Shown: in pieces, positions 1-8,035 of the stretch
Position numbering within the stretch: the first letter of the stretch is position 1
Layout: every line of letters starts with the position of its first letter
Origin: CAZSXU01 sp964610505
GTDB lineage: Bacteria > Arandabacterota > Arandabacteria > JAGLYR01
Length of the DNA: 64,000 bases
Reading direction: 5' to 3'
NCBI GenBank assembly: GCA_964610505.1
Contig: CAZSXU010000006.1
Location: forward strand, 73,411-137,410
Position numbers and translations under genes: made by a program
The notes under the pieces: generated by a model
What the model was told of the DNA's origin: nothing
Databases searched by the model: none
Seen by the model: only the letters and a program-made list of their open reading frames with translations

Positions 1-737
1 ATTTCGAAGTAGAGAATTCCCAACATCCGGTAGCCGTCGGGATTCTCCGGGTTCGCCGTGATCCCGCGGTTGACCTCAACGACGGCGTCGTGAAACCGGC
101 CCATCTGGGAGTAGGTCATCCCCAGGTTCAGGCGGCCCAGGAGCGAGCCGGGTTCTCTCTCGACCGCGCGTTCGAGAGTGGCGGCGGCCTCCTCGAGCCG
201 TCCTTCCTCCAAGAACACAATCCCAAGATCGATGAGCACATCTGTGTTCTCTGGATCGAGCTCCACGAGTCGCTGGTAGAATTCGGCCGCCCGTCGAAGC
301 TGCCCGGTTTCATGGTAGAGATCGGCCAGGTACCAGAGAGCCTCGGTGTCTCCGGGGTGGGCTTCCAAAACCCGGACGAACTGGTCAATGGCCATCCGGG
401 GCTCTTGGAGGAGGGCAAGCGCCCGGCCGCGTCCCCTGCCGGCCACGGGATTCGACGGATCCAGTTCGAGGACCCTCTCGTAAAATCGGCGCGCCTCGGC
501 TGCAAGGTTCATCCCGAGGTAGATTTCCCCCAGCATGTTTAGAACGTCAGGCTCATCGCCATGTTCCTCCAACTGCCGGTTCAGATCACGGATGACGTCA
601 TTCAGAGGACGGTCGGTGGAAGGGGGATCCGCAGCTCCCTCCACGACGTAAGAGGGAACGGCTGCCGGGAAAGATCCGATCAGGGCGGCCGCCAGGAGAG
701 CGGTCAGTCGTGCCGTGATATGTGGCCGAGCCGGCAT
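1..737 (-). CDS. Secreted TPR-repeat protein (C-terminus outside window)
   Basis: Reading leftwards from an ATG at 737, the frame stays open for 245 codons and runs off the left edge. The N-terminus (MPARPHITARLTALLAAAL) looks like a signal peptide with a hydrophobic stretch, so the product is probably periplasmic or envelope-attached. From about residue 60 onward 34-residue TPR units follow one another, for example VLELDPSNPVAGRGRGRAL and LVELDPENTDVLIDLGIVF. They are of the kind that serves as protein-protein interaction scaffolds. No enzymatic domain is visible in the part present. It is divergent from ksgA and separated from it by about 510 bp. The function is not recognisable beyond scaffold or assembly factor. 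Confidence 0.85.
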   Translation of the reverse strand, partial: MPARPHITARLTALLAAALIGSFPAAVPSYVVEGAADPPSTDRPLNDVIRDLNRQLEEHGDEPDVLNMLGEIYLGMNLAAEARRFYERVLELDPSNPVAGRGRGRALALLQEPRMAIDQFVRVLEAHPGDTEALWYLADLYHETGQLRRAAEFYQRLVELDPENTDVLIDLGIVFLEEGRLEEAAATLERAVEREPGSLLGRLNLGMTYSQMGRFHDAVVEVNRGITANPENPDGYRMLGILYFE

Positions 738-1251
738 CGTCTTCCAGGGTGGGTGTCGAGGCCCTTCCGGTTGGACCCGCGATCCAGGGTCCCGGGCCGG
801 GTACGCAAGAACTCCGAACGACGCGCGCCTGCGCCCATCCGAGGGACGGGATAGAAGCACAAACGATACCATGGATGACCCCGAAGAGTTCCGGGAACCT
901 CGCTCGGCGTCCAATGGTTTCACGGTGTAGGCTGACCTGGACGATACACGAATCCAACTCCCGAATTCGTGCGCCATCCAGGCTAGCACACGACGAATTC
1001 CCGGGCCAGAGGATTCTGGCGATACCGGCCGCGGCAGCTGCCGGGTTGACCACGCGTGAACGGCGTGCTAGGGTCCTCGGGAAAAGGGAGACCCACTCAC
1101 GTGGAAACCCGGGAGAGACCGCCTGTCGGGAAAGCCGTCCATACCCTCCGCCGGGGGAGCGTCCCCCTGGGGTTGTGACCGTGAAAACCAGTGCGACCGT
1201 GATGGGCCGGGCTCGCAAAGGACGCCCGGCGTTTCTCTTGGGGAGCCTGCC
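738..1251. other. 514-bp divergent intergenic region
   Basis: No convincing coding frame is seen between the divergent TPR gene and ksgA. The open frames on both strands here lack ribosome binding sites and have arginine/proline-rich low-complexity products typical of high-GC noise. The region holds a plausible rightward promoter at 1046-1074. No clear leftward promoter was found. Confidence 0.6.
1046..1074 (+). promoter_or_regulatory. Sigma-70 type promoter upstream of ksgA
   Basis: TTGACC at 1046-1051 and TAGGGT at 1069-1074 are separated by 17 bp. The site lies about 180 bp upstream of the ksgA start. The -10 box is weak, so this is moderate evidence. Confidence 0.5.
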
Positions 1252-2100
1252 GTGACGAGACCCTCGGCACCGATTGCCGTGCTCAGGTCTCGGGGACTGC
1301 GACCCTCGAAGAAGCGGGGTCAGCATTTCCTGACGGACCGGAACATCGCGGGTAAGATCCAGCGGGCCGTTGGCGCCGCCGAGGACGATATCATCGTCGA
1401 GATCGGTGCCGGTCTGGGTGCGCTCAGCCGGGGACTGGCCGAGCGAGCCCGCAGGGTGTATGCCGTCGAAGTGGACCGCGGTGTGGCGGCTATTCTTGCC
1501 GAAGATCTGAGGTCGCTGGACAACGTCGTGGTTGCGGTAGAGGATATTCTGGGTTTCGACCTTGCCGGGGTGACGCGCCGCGAAGGGGTGGACAGGGTCA
1601 AGATCGTCGGCAACCTCCCGTACTGCATCACGGCGCCGATCCTGCTCTGGATCGTTCGCCGGGCGAGGGCCGTGTCGGATGCTTTCTTGATGATGCAGAT
1701 GGAGGTGGCCGAGCGGATTGCCGCGCCTCCCGGGGGGACCGACTATGGACCCCTGACCATCGCCGTCCAATTCTGGAGCGAACCGGTCATCCTCTTCCGG
1801 GTCTCTTCGGGTTGTTTCAGCCCCGCGCCAGGCGTCGAATCAGCGTTCGTCCGACTCCGGATGACCGGAGAACCGAGAATCACCGTCGAAGATGAAGCGT
1901 TCTATTTCGACCTCGTTCGCAAAGTTTTCTCTCAGCGGCGAAAGATGCTCAAGAATTCGCTCCTTCAACTCGAAGGTGTGAACGAACACCTGTTGAAGAC
2001 CGTCGAGGCAAGAACGGGCGTGAGCCTGCGCGCTCGCCCGCAGGAATTGAGCCTGGACATGTTCGCACAACTTGCCCGCGAGCTGGGAGCACGTAGATGA
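1252..2100 (+). CDS. rsmA: 16S rRNA (adenine1518/1519-N6)-dimethyltransferase KsgA/RsmA
   Basis: This 282-residue Rossmann-fold methyltransferase dimethylates two adjacent adenines in the 3' hairpin of 16S rRNA during small-subunit maturation, using S-adenosylmethionine. The N-terminus has the family signature GQHFLTD. The SAM-binding motif EIGAGLGALS follows at about residues 50-60. The catalytic NLPY motif is at about residues 121-124 and a C-terminal helical domain closes the protein. The length is typical for the family. The GTG start at 1252 precedes the conserved N-terminus by about 20 residues. The stop overlaps the start of the next gene (ATGA at 2097-2100), so the two are probably translationally coupled. 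KsgA is housekeeping, whereas the downstream partner is an envelope protein, which is an unusual pairing. Confidence 0.95.
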   Translation: MTRPSAPIAVLRSRGLRPSKKRGQHFLTDRNIAGKIQRAVGAAEDDIIVEIGAGLGALSRGLAERARRVYAVEVDRGVAAILAEDLRSLDNVVVAVEDILGFDLAGVTRREGVDRVKIVGNLPYCITAPILLWIVRRARAVSDAFLMMQMEVAERIAAPPGGTDYGPLTIAVQFWSEPVILFRVSSGCFSPAPGVESAFVRLRMTGEPRITVEDEAFYFDLVRKVFSQRRKMLKNSLLQLEGVNEHLLKTVEARTGVSLRARPQELSLDMFAQLARELGARR

Positions 2101-4037
2101 ACCGGCGGGGATGGATCGTATTCTGGGTCGTGTTTGCCCTCTACGCCTTCACGGCGTCGGCAGCGTTGGCCCAGGCGCAGGATGACCCGCCCGCCGAAAA
2201 CGAAGAAGAGGCGTCGGGGGACGAGGCGGCGGTGCAGGAAGGCGACACGGAGGCGGAGGGAGACGAAAGCCCGTTCGAGAGGGAGGACGAAGGCGGTATC
2301 GGGATTCACCCGTCCTACACACTCACCTACGATCGGAATCGGGATCAGGCAACCTGGAATCATGCTTTCAGGTTCGACTACGGGTACACGCCGCGAATCT
2401 CTGTCGGGACGTCTTCATCCATGCGGAAGAAGAGCAGTCTCACGGCGGATCGAGTTTCCAGGGTCCGAAACAATTCGAACGGAATCGACTTCCGCGTGGC
2501 CGAGGGCCTCACCATGGGGTTGGACATCAGCCGCAACTGGAGCGAGGACAAGACGGCGGGAGGCGCCGAGAGCAAGGAGAGGCTCCAGGAAGGGCTTGAG
2601 ATTCGGGCCAGCTACAACACGGTGTTCCTCGACGTGCTGGACACGAAGATCACGGCCGGCGCGGGGAAGGAGGACCGAGAGTACTCCGACGTCGTGAGCA
2701 AGGGAAACACCGAGCGCATCTCGGCCTCCTTCGACTTCCAACCCATCGAGGATCTCGCGACCACCTTCTCCTACGCCGGGAACCTTCGAATCTCCGACTC
2801 GGAGCAGGGGGGGTTCCGAAGCCGGGATCGAAATATCGACGAGAACGTGGACGCCACGGCGAACTACAACTTCGGAGAGAACCAGCGGATCAACTTCACG
2901 GTTTCGGGGCACCGGACCGAAGCGCAGTACCCGAGCGGCGGCGCCCAGGAGACCCGTACGACGAACGACCGACGCGTTGGGATCAATACGGATCTGGAGT
3001 TCCTGGATGGAGTCAAACTGGGGATCAAGTTCAGCGCGAACGACGCCAAGACCACCTACGCGCTGGATCCGGACCGGGACAACCGGAAGGCGGGCCACGG
3101 TCTTCAGATTGTGATCCCGAAGCGCGATCTCCTCCTCGGATTCACCGGGAACGCTACCATCCAGGACGACCAGAAGCGAAACGAGTTCGAGAATTCCCAG
3201 ACCGGAACCACCACCAAGCACGCCGTGCTCGGGGGGTTGGATCGGAACCTGGGTCCGAAGAGCAACATGAGCCTCAAGGGCAGAATGGAACTCATCCGCT
3301 ACGAGTTCGACGACAAGGTCAACAACACACGGGATCGGGATCTGTTGAACCAGGCCGTCCAGATGAATCTGAGCTACAAGCCCAAAGTCGTGACGGCGAA
3401 TCTGGGCGCCGAATACAAGCGGGCCGAGCAGATCAGCATCATACCTTCTGCCGCCGCCGACAATAACACCCGTCACACGTATTCGGTGCGGCCGAAGTTT
3501 TCTGTGAAATTGTGGCGCACCGTCAAGGTCACTCAAAACTACAACCTGAGTGCGGATTACACCCTGTACCACACCGACGAGGAGCGGAATCTCCTGGTCC
3601 GCACGGCCTCTCTGATCACCGGTGTCCATTACGCTCTTATGCCCGGGATCAAGCTGGATGTGAAACACGACTACAACCTCCAGGATCAGGGCGGCTACCG
3701 GAAGGACAGCGAGGGCGTCAACCGATACGCCAAGGCGAGGGAGACGGAGCGGCAGCGTTTCATCCTGACGACCGGTTACGAGCTGGGCTCCGTCTCGGTG
3801 AACGTGATCCAATCCTACGAGTATAAGAAGCAGTGGACATTCGAGGCCCACGAGCGGATATTGAAATACGATTCCTCGTCCATCGATATCTCCGGAGACA
3901 TTAGAGCCTCCTTCAACATCGGGAAGAAGGCGTCGGGAAGCGTCACGTTGAAACAAACGCACCGCTCGGGGAAAAGACTGAGCGAGAACGAGAAGAAGTT
4001 CTGGAACATCCACGCGGATCTGACCTATCGTCTCTAG
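2097..4037 (+). CDS. Predicted outer-membrane beta-barrel protein
   Basis: 646 residues. Residues 1-25 form a signal peptide ending in a run of alanines (AALAQAQ). They are followed by a very acidic low-complexity linker (about residues 26-65) rich in Glu and Asp. The rest is a long series of alternating polar/hydrophobic strands with many Asn, Thr and Arg residues (for example RINFTVSGHRTEAQYP, VSVNVIQSYEYKKQW), ending ADLTYRL. This pattern is typical of large outer-membrane barrels. No plug domain or TonB box is recognised. The ATG overlaps the ksgA stop. The two lipoprotein genes downstream may belong to the same envelope module. Substrate and partner cannot be told from sequence. Confidence 0.75.
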   Translation: MNRRGWIVFWVVFALYAFTASAALAQAQDDPPAENEEEASGDEAAVQEGDTEAEGDESPFEREDEGGIGIHPSYTLTYDRNRDQATWNHAFRFDYGYTPRISVGTSSSMRKKSSLTADRVSRVRNNSNGIDFRVAEGLTMGLDISRNWSEDKTAGGAESKERLQEGLEIRASYNTVFLDVLDTKITAGAGKEDREYSDVVSKGNTERISASFDFQPIEDLATTFSYAGNLRISDSEQGGFRSRDRNIDENVDATANYNFGENQRINFTVSGHRTEAQYPSGGAQETRTTNDRRVGINTDLEFLDGVKLGIKFSANDAKTTYALDPDRDNRKAGHGLQIVIPKRDLLLGFTGNATIQDDQKRNEFENSQTGTTTKHAVLGGLDRNLGPKSNMSLKGRMELIRYEFDDKVNNTRDRDLLNQAVQMNLSYKPKVVTANLGAEYKRAEQISIIPSAAADNNTRHTYSVRPKFSVKLWRTVKVTQNYNLSADYTLYHTDEERNLLVRTASLITGVHYALMPGIKLDVKHDYNLQDQGGYRKDSEGVNRYAKARETERQRFILTTGYELGSVSVNVIQSYEYKKQWTFEAHERILKYDSSSIDISGDIRASFNIGKKASGSVTLKQTHRSGKRLSENEKKFWNIHADLTYRL

Positions 4038-4106
4038 ACAGGAGAACTCGTGGATACTGAAGGCCGGCATCACGATCGGGTAGCCCGCCGCCGGGAGAAA
4101 TTCTCG

Positions 4107-4709
4107 ATGAAGGCGGGGATCGCTCTGTGGATCCTGGCACTGGGGTTGGCGGCCGGCTGTGGGTGGTTCGAGACGCGGGACCCCCTCCCGGGAGAGCCGG
4201 TCGCGCCGGTTCCCTGGGAGTCTCCCATCGAGCCCGAAACCGTTCTGGCGAACATGGACAGTGCGATGGCCTACCTGGGGCGCGGGGTCACCAACTACGT
4301 CAAGTGCTTCGGCGACACCTTCCACTTCTACCCGTATGCGAACGACGCCGACGTGTTGGCGCAGCAGGGCAAGCCCGGCGCCTACGACGACTGGACGCTG
4401 AGCGTCGAGGCGGAAGTGGTCGATCTGATTCTGAACTCGGCCCTGAGTGTGGACGTTCAGTTCGAGGGCCACGACGTGATTGCGGACAATACGGAGTACA
4501 AGATCTGGGAGGAGCAGTATACCCTCGACGTCCAGTTCCGGAACGGCGGGCAAGGGACCTATGAGGGTGTCGCCCGCCTCGAAATCCGGATCGATCCCTC
4601 GCAGGCCGACCAGTGGTTCATCACCCGATGGCAGGATTTCCTGAGGCCCGGGCAGCCCGACAGTGTGCAGACCTGGGGCTGGCTTCGGGGCCAGGAGCGC
4701 CAGATCTAG
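4107..4709 (+). CDS. Lipoprotein with NTF2-like fold (predicted)
   Basis: 200 residues from ATG 4107, preceded by GGGAGA. An in-frame GTG at 4050 would put about 19 polar residues before the signal peptide, so 4107 is preferred. The start MKAGIALWILALGLAAGC is a lipoprotein signal with lipobox LAAGC. The mature part begins with a Pro-rich linker. It then has a helix-strand pattern (LANMDSAMAYLGRGVTNYVKCF, DTFHFYPY) that resembles NTF2/SnoaL-type folds. No catalytic residues are identifiable. The 4888 gene encodes a protein of similar length and design, so these look like diverged paralogs. Confidence 0.7.
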   Translation: MKAGIALWILALGLAAGCGWFETRDPLPGEPVAPVPWESPIEPETVLANMDSAMAYLGRGVTNYVKCFGDTFHFYPYANDADVLAQQGKPGAYDDWTLSVEAEVVDLILNSALSVDVQFEGHDVIADNTEYKIWEEQYTLDVQFRNGGQGTYEGVARLEIRIDPSQADQWFITRWQDFLRPGQPDSVQTWGWLRGQERQI

Positions 4710-4727
4710 CCGGCACGGTAGAAAAAA

Positions 4728-4757
4728 CATAACCATAATGTTCTCCGAAAGTTATGG
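4728..4757 (+). other. Inverted repeat between two lipoprotein genes
   Basis: CATAAC at 4728-4733 pairs with GTTATG at 4751-4756, and CCATAA at 4733-4738 pairs with TTATGG at 4752-4757. There is no T-run after it, so it is not an obvious terminator. It lies about 65 bp upstream of the -35 box at 4822 and could be an operator. Confidence 0.3.
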
Positions 4758-4821
4758 CTCGGGATTGCCGATGGACGGAATAGGAAGGAATGCGAAGGTG
4801 AAACCGGCCCTCGGTTTGGGC

Positions 4822-4850
4822 TTGAATTCGGAAGGCTGAACGGGTATAAT
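4822..4850 (+). promoter_or_regulatory. Strong sigma-70 type promoter
   Basis: TTGAAT at 4822-4827, a 17-bp spacer, and a perfect TATAAT at 4845-4850. It lies about 40 bp upstream of the lipoprotein start at 4888, giving that gene its own transcript. Confidence 0.8.
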
Positions 4851-4887
4851 AGCATTGGAGTGATAGCGGTAAGGAGGATGGTGTCCT

Positions 4888-5547
4888 ATGCTCTTCAGAT
4901 GTTCCCGGTGGATCTGGGTCCTGGCACCCACCCTCGCCCTGGCGGTGGGTGTGTGCGGTTGCTGGAATCCTTTCAATCCCGACCAGGAGGAAGAAGGGGA
5001 CCCCGATCCGGTCGAGATCGTCGATCGAACGTCGAAGGTGAACCTGGTGAAATTTTTCGCCAAGGCCCACGAGGATCAGAGCACGGATGATTACACGGAG
5101 AGTCTCCACGAGGACTACCAGTTCTGGTTCTCGGAGGATGACCGAAACGACCCCCTATGGGACTGGACCGATTGGATTGGGAAAGAGCTGGACGTGAGTA
5201 TCACGAACCGGATGTTCCAGGACGACGAGGTCACGGATATCCACGTTGACTTGACGAACCAGACCCAGCACTCCCAGAACGCCGAGGACAACTTCTTTGA
5301 GATGATTGTGGGCGACCCGCCTTTCACGGTCTACCGGGGCGACTTCCTCGTCGACATGCACGTCATCGAAGACAACGGCGAAGAACGCATCGATCACTGG
5401 GTCGACGGCAAGGCGTTCATGTACCTCATCTCCGACCCGATTTACGAAGGACAGTGGCAGATCTGGAAGATCGAGGACAAGGGGAACGAGCACAAGAAGG
5501 CGGGACAAGGAACGAGCTGGGGAAGTCTGAAGCGCGAGATGAGATAG
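4888..5547 (+). CDS. Lipoprotein, NTF2-like (predicted)
   Basis: 219 residues. The ATG at 4888 follows AAGGAGGA by about 9 nt. The signal peptide ends in VGVCGC, a lipobox-like site. An acidic linker (EEEGDPDPVE) precedes a domain with the pattern VNLVKFFAKAHEDQSTDDYTESL-HEDYQFWF. This matches the helix-plus-strand start of NTF2-like folds and resembles the protein from 4107. The protein is very acidic and Trp-rich. It has its own promoter upstream and a strong intrinsic terminator just after the stop, so it is monocistronic. The function is unknown. Confidence 0.72.
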   Translation: MLFRCSRWIWVLAPTLALAVGVCGCWNPFNPDQEEEGDPDPVEIVDRTSKVNLVKFFAKAHEDQSTDDYTESLHEDYQFWFSEDDRNDPLWDWTDWIGKELDVSITNRMFQDDEVTDIHVDLTNQTQHSQNAEDNFFEMIVGDPPFTVYRGDFLVDMHVIEDNGEERIDHWVDGKAFMYLISDPIYEGQWQIWKIEDKGNEHKKAGQGTSWGSLKREMR

Positions 5548-5573
5548 ACCGATTCCATCCAAGACACGCCGAA

Positions 5574-5600
5574 GCGGGACGCACCACGCGTCCCGCTTTT
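5574..5600 (+). terminator. Rho-independent terminator
   Basis: A perfect 9-bp stem GCGGGACGC (5574-5582) / GCGTCCCGC (5588-5596) with loop ACCAC is followed by TTTT. It ends the transcript of the 4888 lipoprotein gene. Confidence 0.9.
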
Positions 5601-5669
5601 CGCGACACGCTGGACGATTTCCGATTCACAATTTTTCGTTCTATGGCCGTCCCGGGCTGTGGGCGCCAC

Positions 5670-5698
5670 TTGACACTCGATAGAACCCGACCTATACT
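5670..5698 (+). promoter_or_regulatory. Sigma-70 type promoter
   Basis: A perfect TTGACA at 5670-5675, a 17-bp spacer and TATACT at 5693-5698. It drives the polysaccharide deacetylase gene and possibly pdxJ. Confidence 0.85.
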
Positions 5699-5809
5699 CC
5701 GGCGCGTCAAGAGCATCCGTACCCCTTGGGGCCGAAGTCCTCTTCGCGGTCGAAGAGTCCGTACAGGAGCGATGGGGTTTTTCAACGGCCCCCCTTGCGG
5801 AGAAATCTC

Positions 5810-7060
5810 GTGGCCCGCACATCCGCCCGGAAACGGAAACCGAAACCCAAGAAAAAAAGTGGACGCGTGAACATCCCGGCGTGGGCCGTGGGCGCGGTGC
5901 TGGCGCTTGGTGCTCTGGGCGTCGGTTGGTGGTTGGGTCTGAGGCCGGAACTCCTCACGGCGCCTCCCCCGGAGGAGCCTGTTCCCCGGACGCCGGCTCT
6001 CACCAGCACCGTGCTTCAGGAGAGCCTGGAGGTTTCGCTCGGCCGTCTCGGTGTCGACACGGATCGCATCCGGAAAGGAACCGTGGACGGACAGTCCGGC
6101 CGGTGGCAGTGGGCGGCCGGTCTTCCCGCGGGATCGAGCCTCGTTCGCGCCAACCTGGCCGTTGCGGACGCGGTCGAGAGATGCGGGGGAAAGGTCTGGG
6201 AGGCCCAGGAATACACCAGCATGAGGACGGGGGGTACGAGTCTTCGAATCGCGCTGGGCGGGGCGGCCAGCGTATTCGGATGGCTGCTGCTGGAAGGCTC
6301 GGTGGATGCGGCGACGCCCACGCGGGCGGAACCTCGGCTTGCCATTGTGATCGACGATTTCGGCTACTCGCTCGATTCCGTGGCTCAGGCGTTCATTGAT
6401 TTTCCCTACGAGATCACCCTGGCCATTCTCCCCGGAGTACCGTATTCGGAGGCGATTGCGGGAAGGTGTGTGGCCGCGGGCCGGCGTACGATTCTTCATC
6501 TTCCGATGGAGCCCCACGGATATCCGCGCGAGGATCCGGGACCCGGAGCCGTCCTCATTGATATGGAGAGGGAGGATATCCTGCACACGTTTGACGAGAG
6601 TCTATCTTGGGTTCCGGGCGCCGAGGGGGTCAGCAACCACATGGGTTCCGCGGCAACCGAAGATCCCGTCATCATGCGGGTCCTGCTTCGGGAAATCTCG
6701 AGACGGGGACTCTTCTTCCTCGACAGCCTCACCAGTCCACAATCCGTCGGGGCCCGGGTGGCGGCGGAGTGCGGAGTTCCCTGCGTGACCAACGATCTTT
6801 TCATTGACAATGAACCGGAGGATCGGGAATCCATAGAAGCGATGATCCGGCGGCTGGGTCGAAGAGCCGAAGCTCGGGGTTGGGCCGTGGGAATCGGTCA
6901 TCCCCACCGGACCACGCTGGAGGCTTTGCGCCATATACTCCCGGAGCTGGAAGCCGGGGGAATGCAGATTGTGGCGGTTTCGGATCTGGCCAGGATCGAG
7001 ATCGCAAGTCTCCATGGTGCAGGCTCGGGCAATTCGCGTGGCCACTCCGCCCGCGAATGA
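5810..7060 (+). CDS. Divergent polysaccharide deacetylase family protein (YibQ/DUF610 type)
   Basis: 416 residues from GTG 5810, preceded by GCGGAGA. A TTG at 5726 in the same frame is possible but lies close to the promoter. A Lys/Arg-rich N-terminus (ARKRKPKPKKKSGR) precedes one membrane segment (AWAVGAVLALGALGVGWWLGL), giving a signal-anchored periplasmic protein. The C-terminal half (about residues 180-400) is the divergent polysaccharide deacetylase domain. Its motifs are LAIVIDDFGY, ILPGVPYSEAIA, LHLPMEP, VSNHMGSAAT, GLFFLDSLTS and a final GIGHPH. The catalytic Asp pair and the late His are present. The substrate is probably cell-wall glycan, as supposed for the family. pdxJ follows within about 115 bp. 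Confidence 0.88.
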   Translation: MARTSARKRKPKPKKKSGRVNIPAWAVGAVLALGALGVGWWLGLRPELLTAPPPEEPVPRTPALTSTVLQESLEVSLGRLGVDTDRIRKGTVDGQSGRWQWAAGLPAGSSLVRANLAVADAVERCGGKVWEAQEYTSMRTGGTSLRIALGGAASVFGWLLLEGSVDAATPTRAEPRLAIVIDDFGYSLDSVAQAFIDFPYEITLAILPGVPYSEAIAGRCVAAGRRTILHLPMEPHGYPREDPGPGAVLIDMEREDILHTFDESLSWVPGAEGVSNHMGSAATEDPVIMRVLLREISRRGLFFLDSLTSPQSVGARVAAECGVPCVTNDLFIDNEPEDRESIEAMIRRLGRRAEARGWAVGIGHPHRTTLEALRHILPELEAGGMQIVAVSDLARIEIASLHGAGSGNSRGHSARE

Positions 7061-7175
7061 AGAGAGCGTAGAATCGAGGGTTGACCGCTTGTGAGGCGAT
7101 ACGTGCGGCCTTGTGGGTACACGGTTCCATCGCGTGACCCCGTCTACGGATGAGCGGGACCGGGAGGGTGCGAGA

Positions 7176-7904
7176 ATGCCGAGGCTATGTGTGAACGTGG
7201 ATCATGTCGCGACGGTACGTCAGGCGAGACGTGCCGCTGAACCGGATCCGGTCCGAGCGGCGATCCTGGCCGAGATGGCCGGGGTGGACGGGATCGTGAT
7301 TCATGTCCGGGAGGACCGTCGTCACGCGCAGGATCGAGATCTGAAAATCCTGCGCCAGATTGTGGAAACGCAGCTGAATCTGGAAATGGCGGCGACGGAT
7401 GAGATGGTCGACCTTGCCCAGCGGGTCCGGCCGGACCTTGTGACCCTGGTGCCGGAGAAACGGGAGGAGGTCACGACCGAAGGGGGGCTGGACATCGAGG
7501 GCCAGCGGGAGCGCCTGGCCGAGGTGATCGACGTTCTGCGACGGGCCGGGATCATTGTCAGTCTCTTCATCGCTCCCGAGACCTCTCTCGTCAAGACGGC
7601 GTCGAAGCTGAACGCTCACATGGCGGAGCTGCACACGGGGCTCTACGCCAACGCCACCAACGTCAAGGAACAGCGCCAGGAGCTCGACAAGGTGGCCAGC
7701 GCGGCCTCCCTGGGCCGAAAAGTGGGTCTGGGGATCGCGGCCGGGCACGGCTTGACCTATCGCAACGTCGGCTGGATCGCTCGCATTCCCGAGGTCCGGG
7801 AACTGAACATCGGGCATTCCATCATCGCCCGTGCGGTGCTGGTCGGGATACACCAGGCCGTTTCGGAAATGAAACACGCCGTCCAAGTTCCTCAAGGATT
7901 TTGA
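7176..7904 (+). CDS. pdxJ: Pyridoxine 5'-phosphate synthase PdxJ
   Basis: 242 residues, the usual size. The enzyme condenses 3-amino-2-oxopropyl phosphate with 1-deoxyxylulose 5-phosphate to form pyridoxine 5'-phosphate, the last step of the DXP-dependent vitamin B6 route. Conserved blocks are seen from the N-terminus: CVNVDHVATVRQARR, VREDRRHAQDRD, LNLEMAATDEM, LVPEKREE, VSLFIAPE, ELHTGLYAN, GIAAGHGL and LNIGHSIIARA. The ATG at 7176 follows GGGAGGG and places the first conserved strand at the very N-terminus. An upstream in-frame start at 7113 would add an unconserved tail. The secD promoter begins immediately after its stop. Confidence 0.95.
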   Translation: MPRLCVNVDHVATVRQARRAAEPDPVRAAILAEMAGVDGIVIHVREDRRHAQDRDLKILRQIVETQLNLEMAATDEMVDLAQRVRPDLVTLVPEKREEVTTEGGLDIEGQRERLAEVIDVLRRAGIIVSLFIAPETSLVKTASKLNAHMAELHTGLYANATNVKEQRQELDKVASAASLGRKVGLGIAAGHGLTYRNVGWIARIPEVRELNIGHSIIARAVLVGIHQAVSEMKHAVQVPQGF

Positions 7905-7932
7905 TTGACAGTCGGTTCCGCGGCGCTATAAT
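7905..7932 (+). promoter_or_regulatory. Sigma-70 promoter for secDF, abutting the pdxJ stop
   Basis: TTGACA at 7905-7910 begins directly after the pdxJ stop codon, and TATAAT is at 7927-7932 with a 16-bp spacer. The 5' leader to secD would be about 95 nt. Confidence 0.85.
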
Positions 7933-8035
7933 GATCCATTCAGTGCCCCCGATGCTCGCCCCGTCCTCGGGACGGAGTCGACCATTGGGGGTTCCGCTGA
8001 TCGAGTATCTGTAGGTACCCACAGGAGTCAAGGGA

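Noticed and set aside
2415..4736. Antisense open frame of about 770 codons opposite the outer-membrane barrel gene
   Set aside because: It exists only because high-GC codon bias keeps the opposite frame open. It has no ribosome binding site and crosses two gene boundaries. The + strand product has a signal peptide and barrel pattern.
4728..4757. Terminator after the first lipoprotein gene
   Set aside because: The inverted repeat is AT-rich, has a long loop and no T-run after it.
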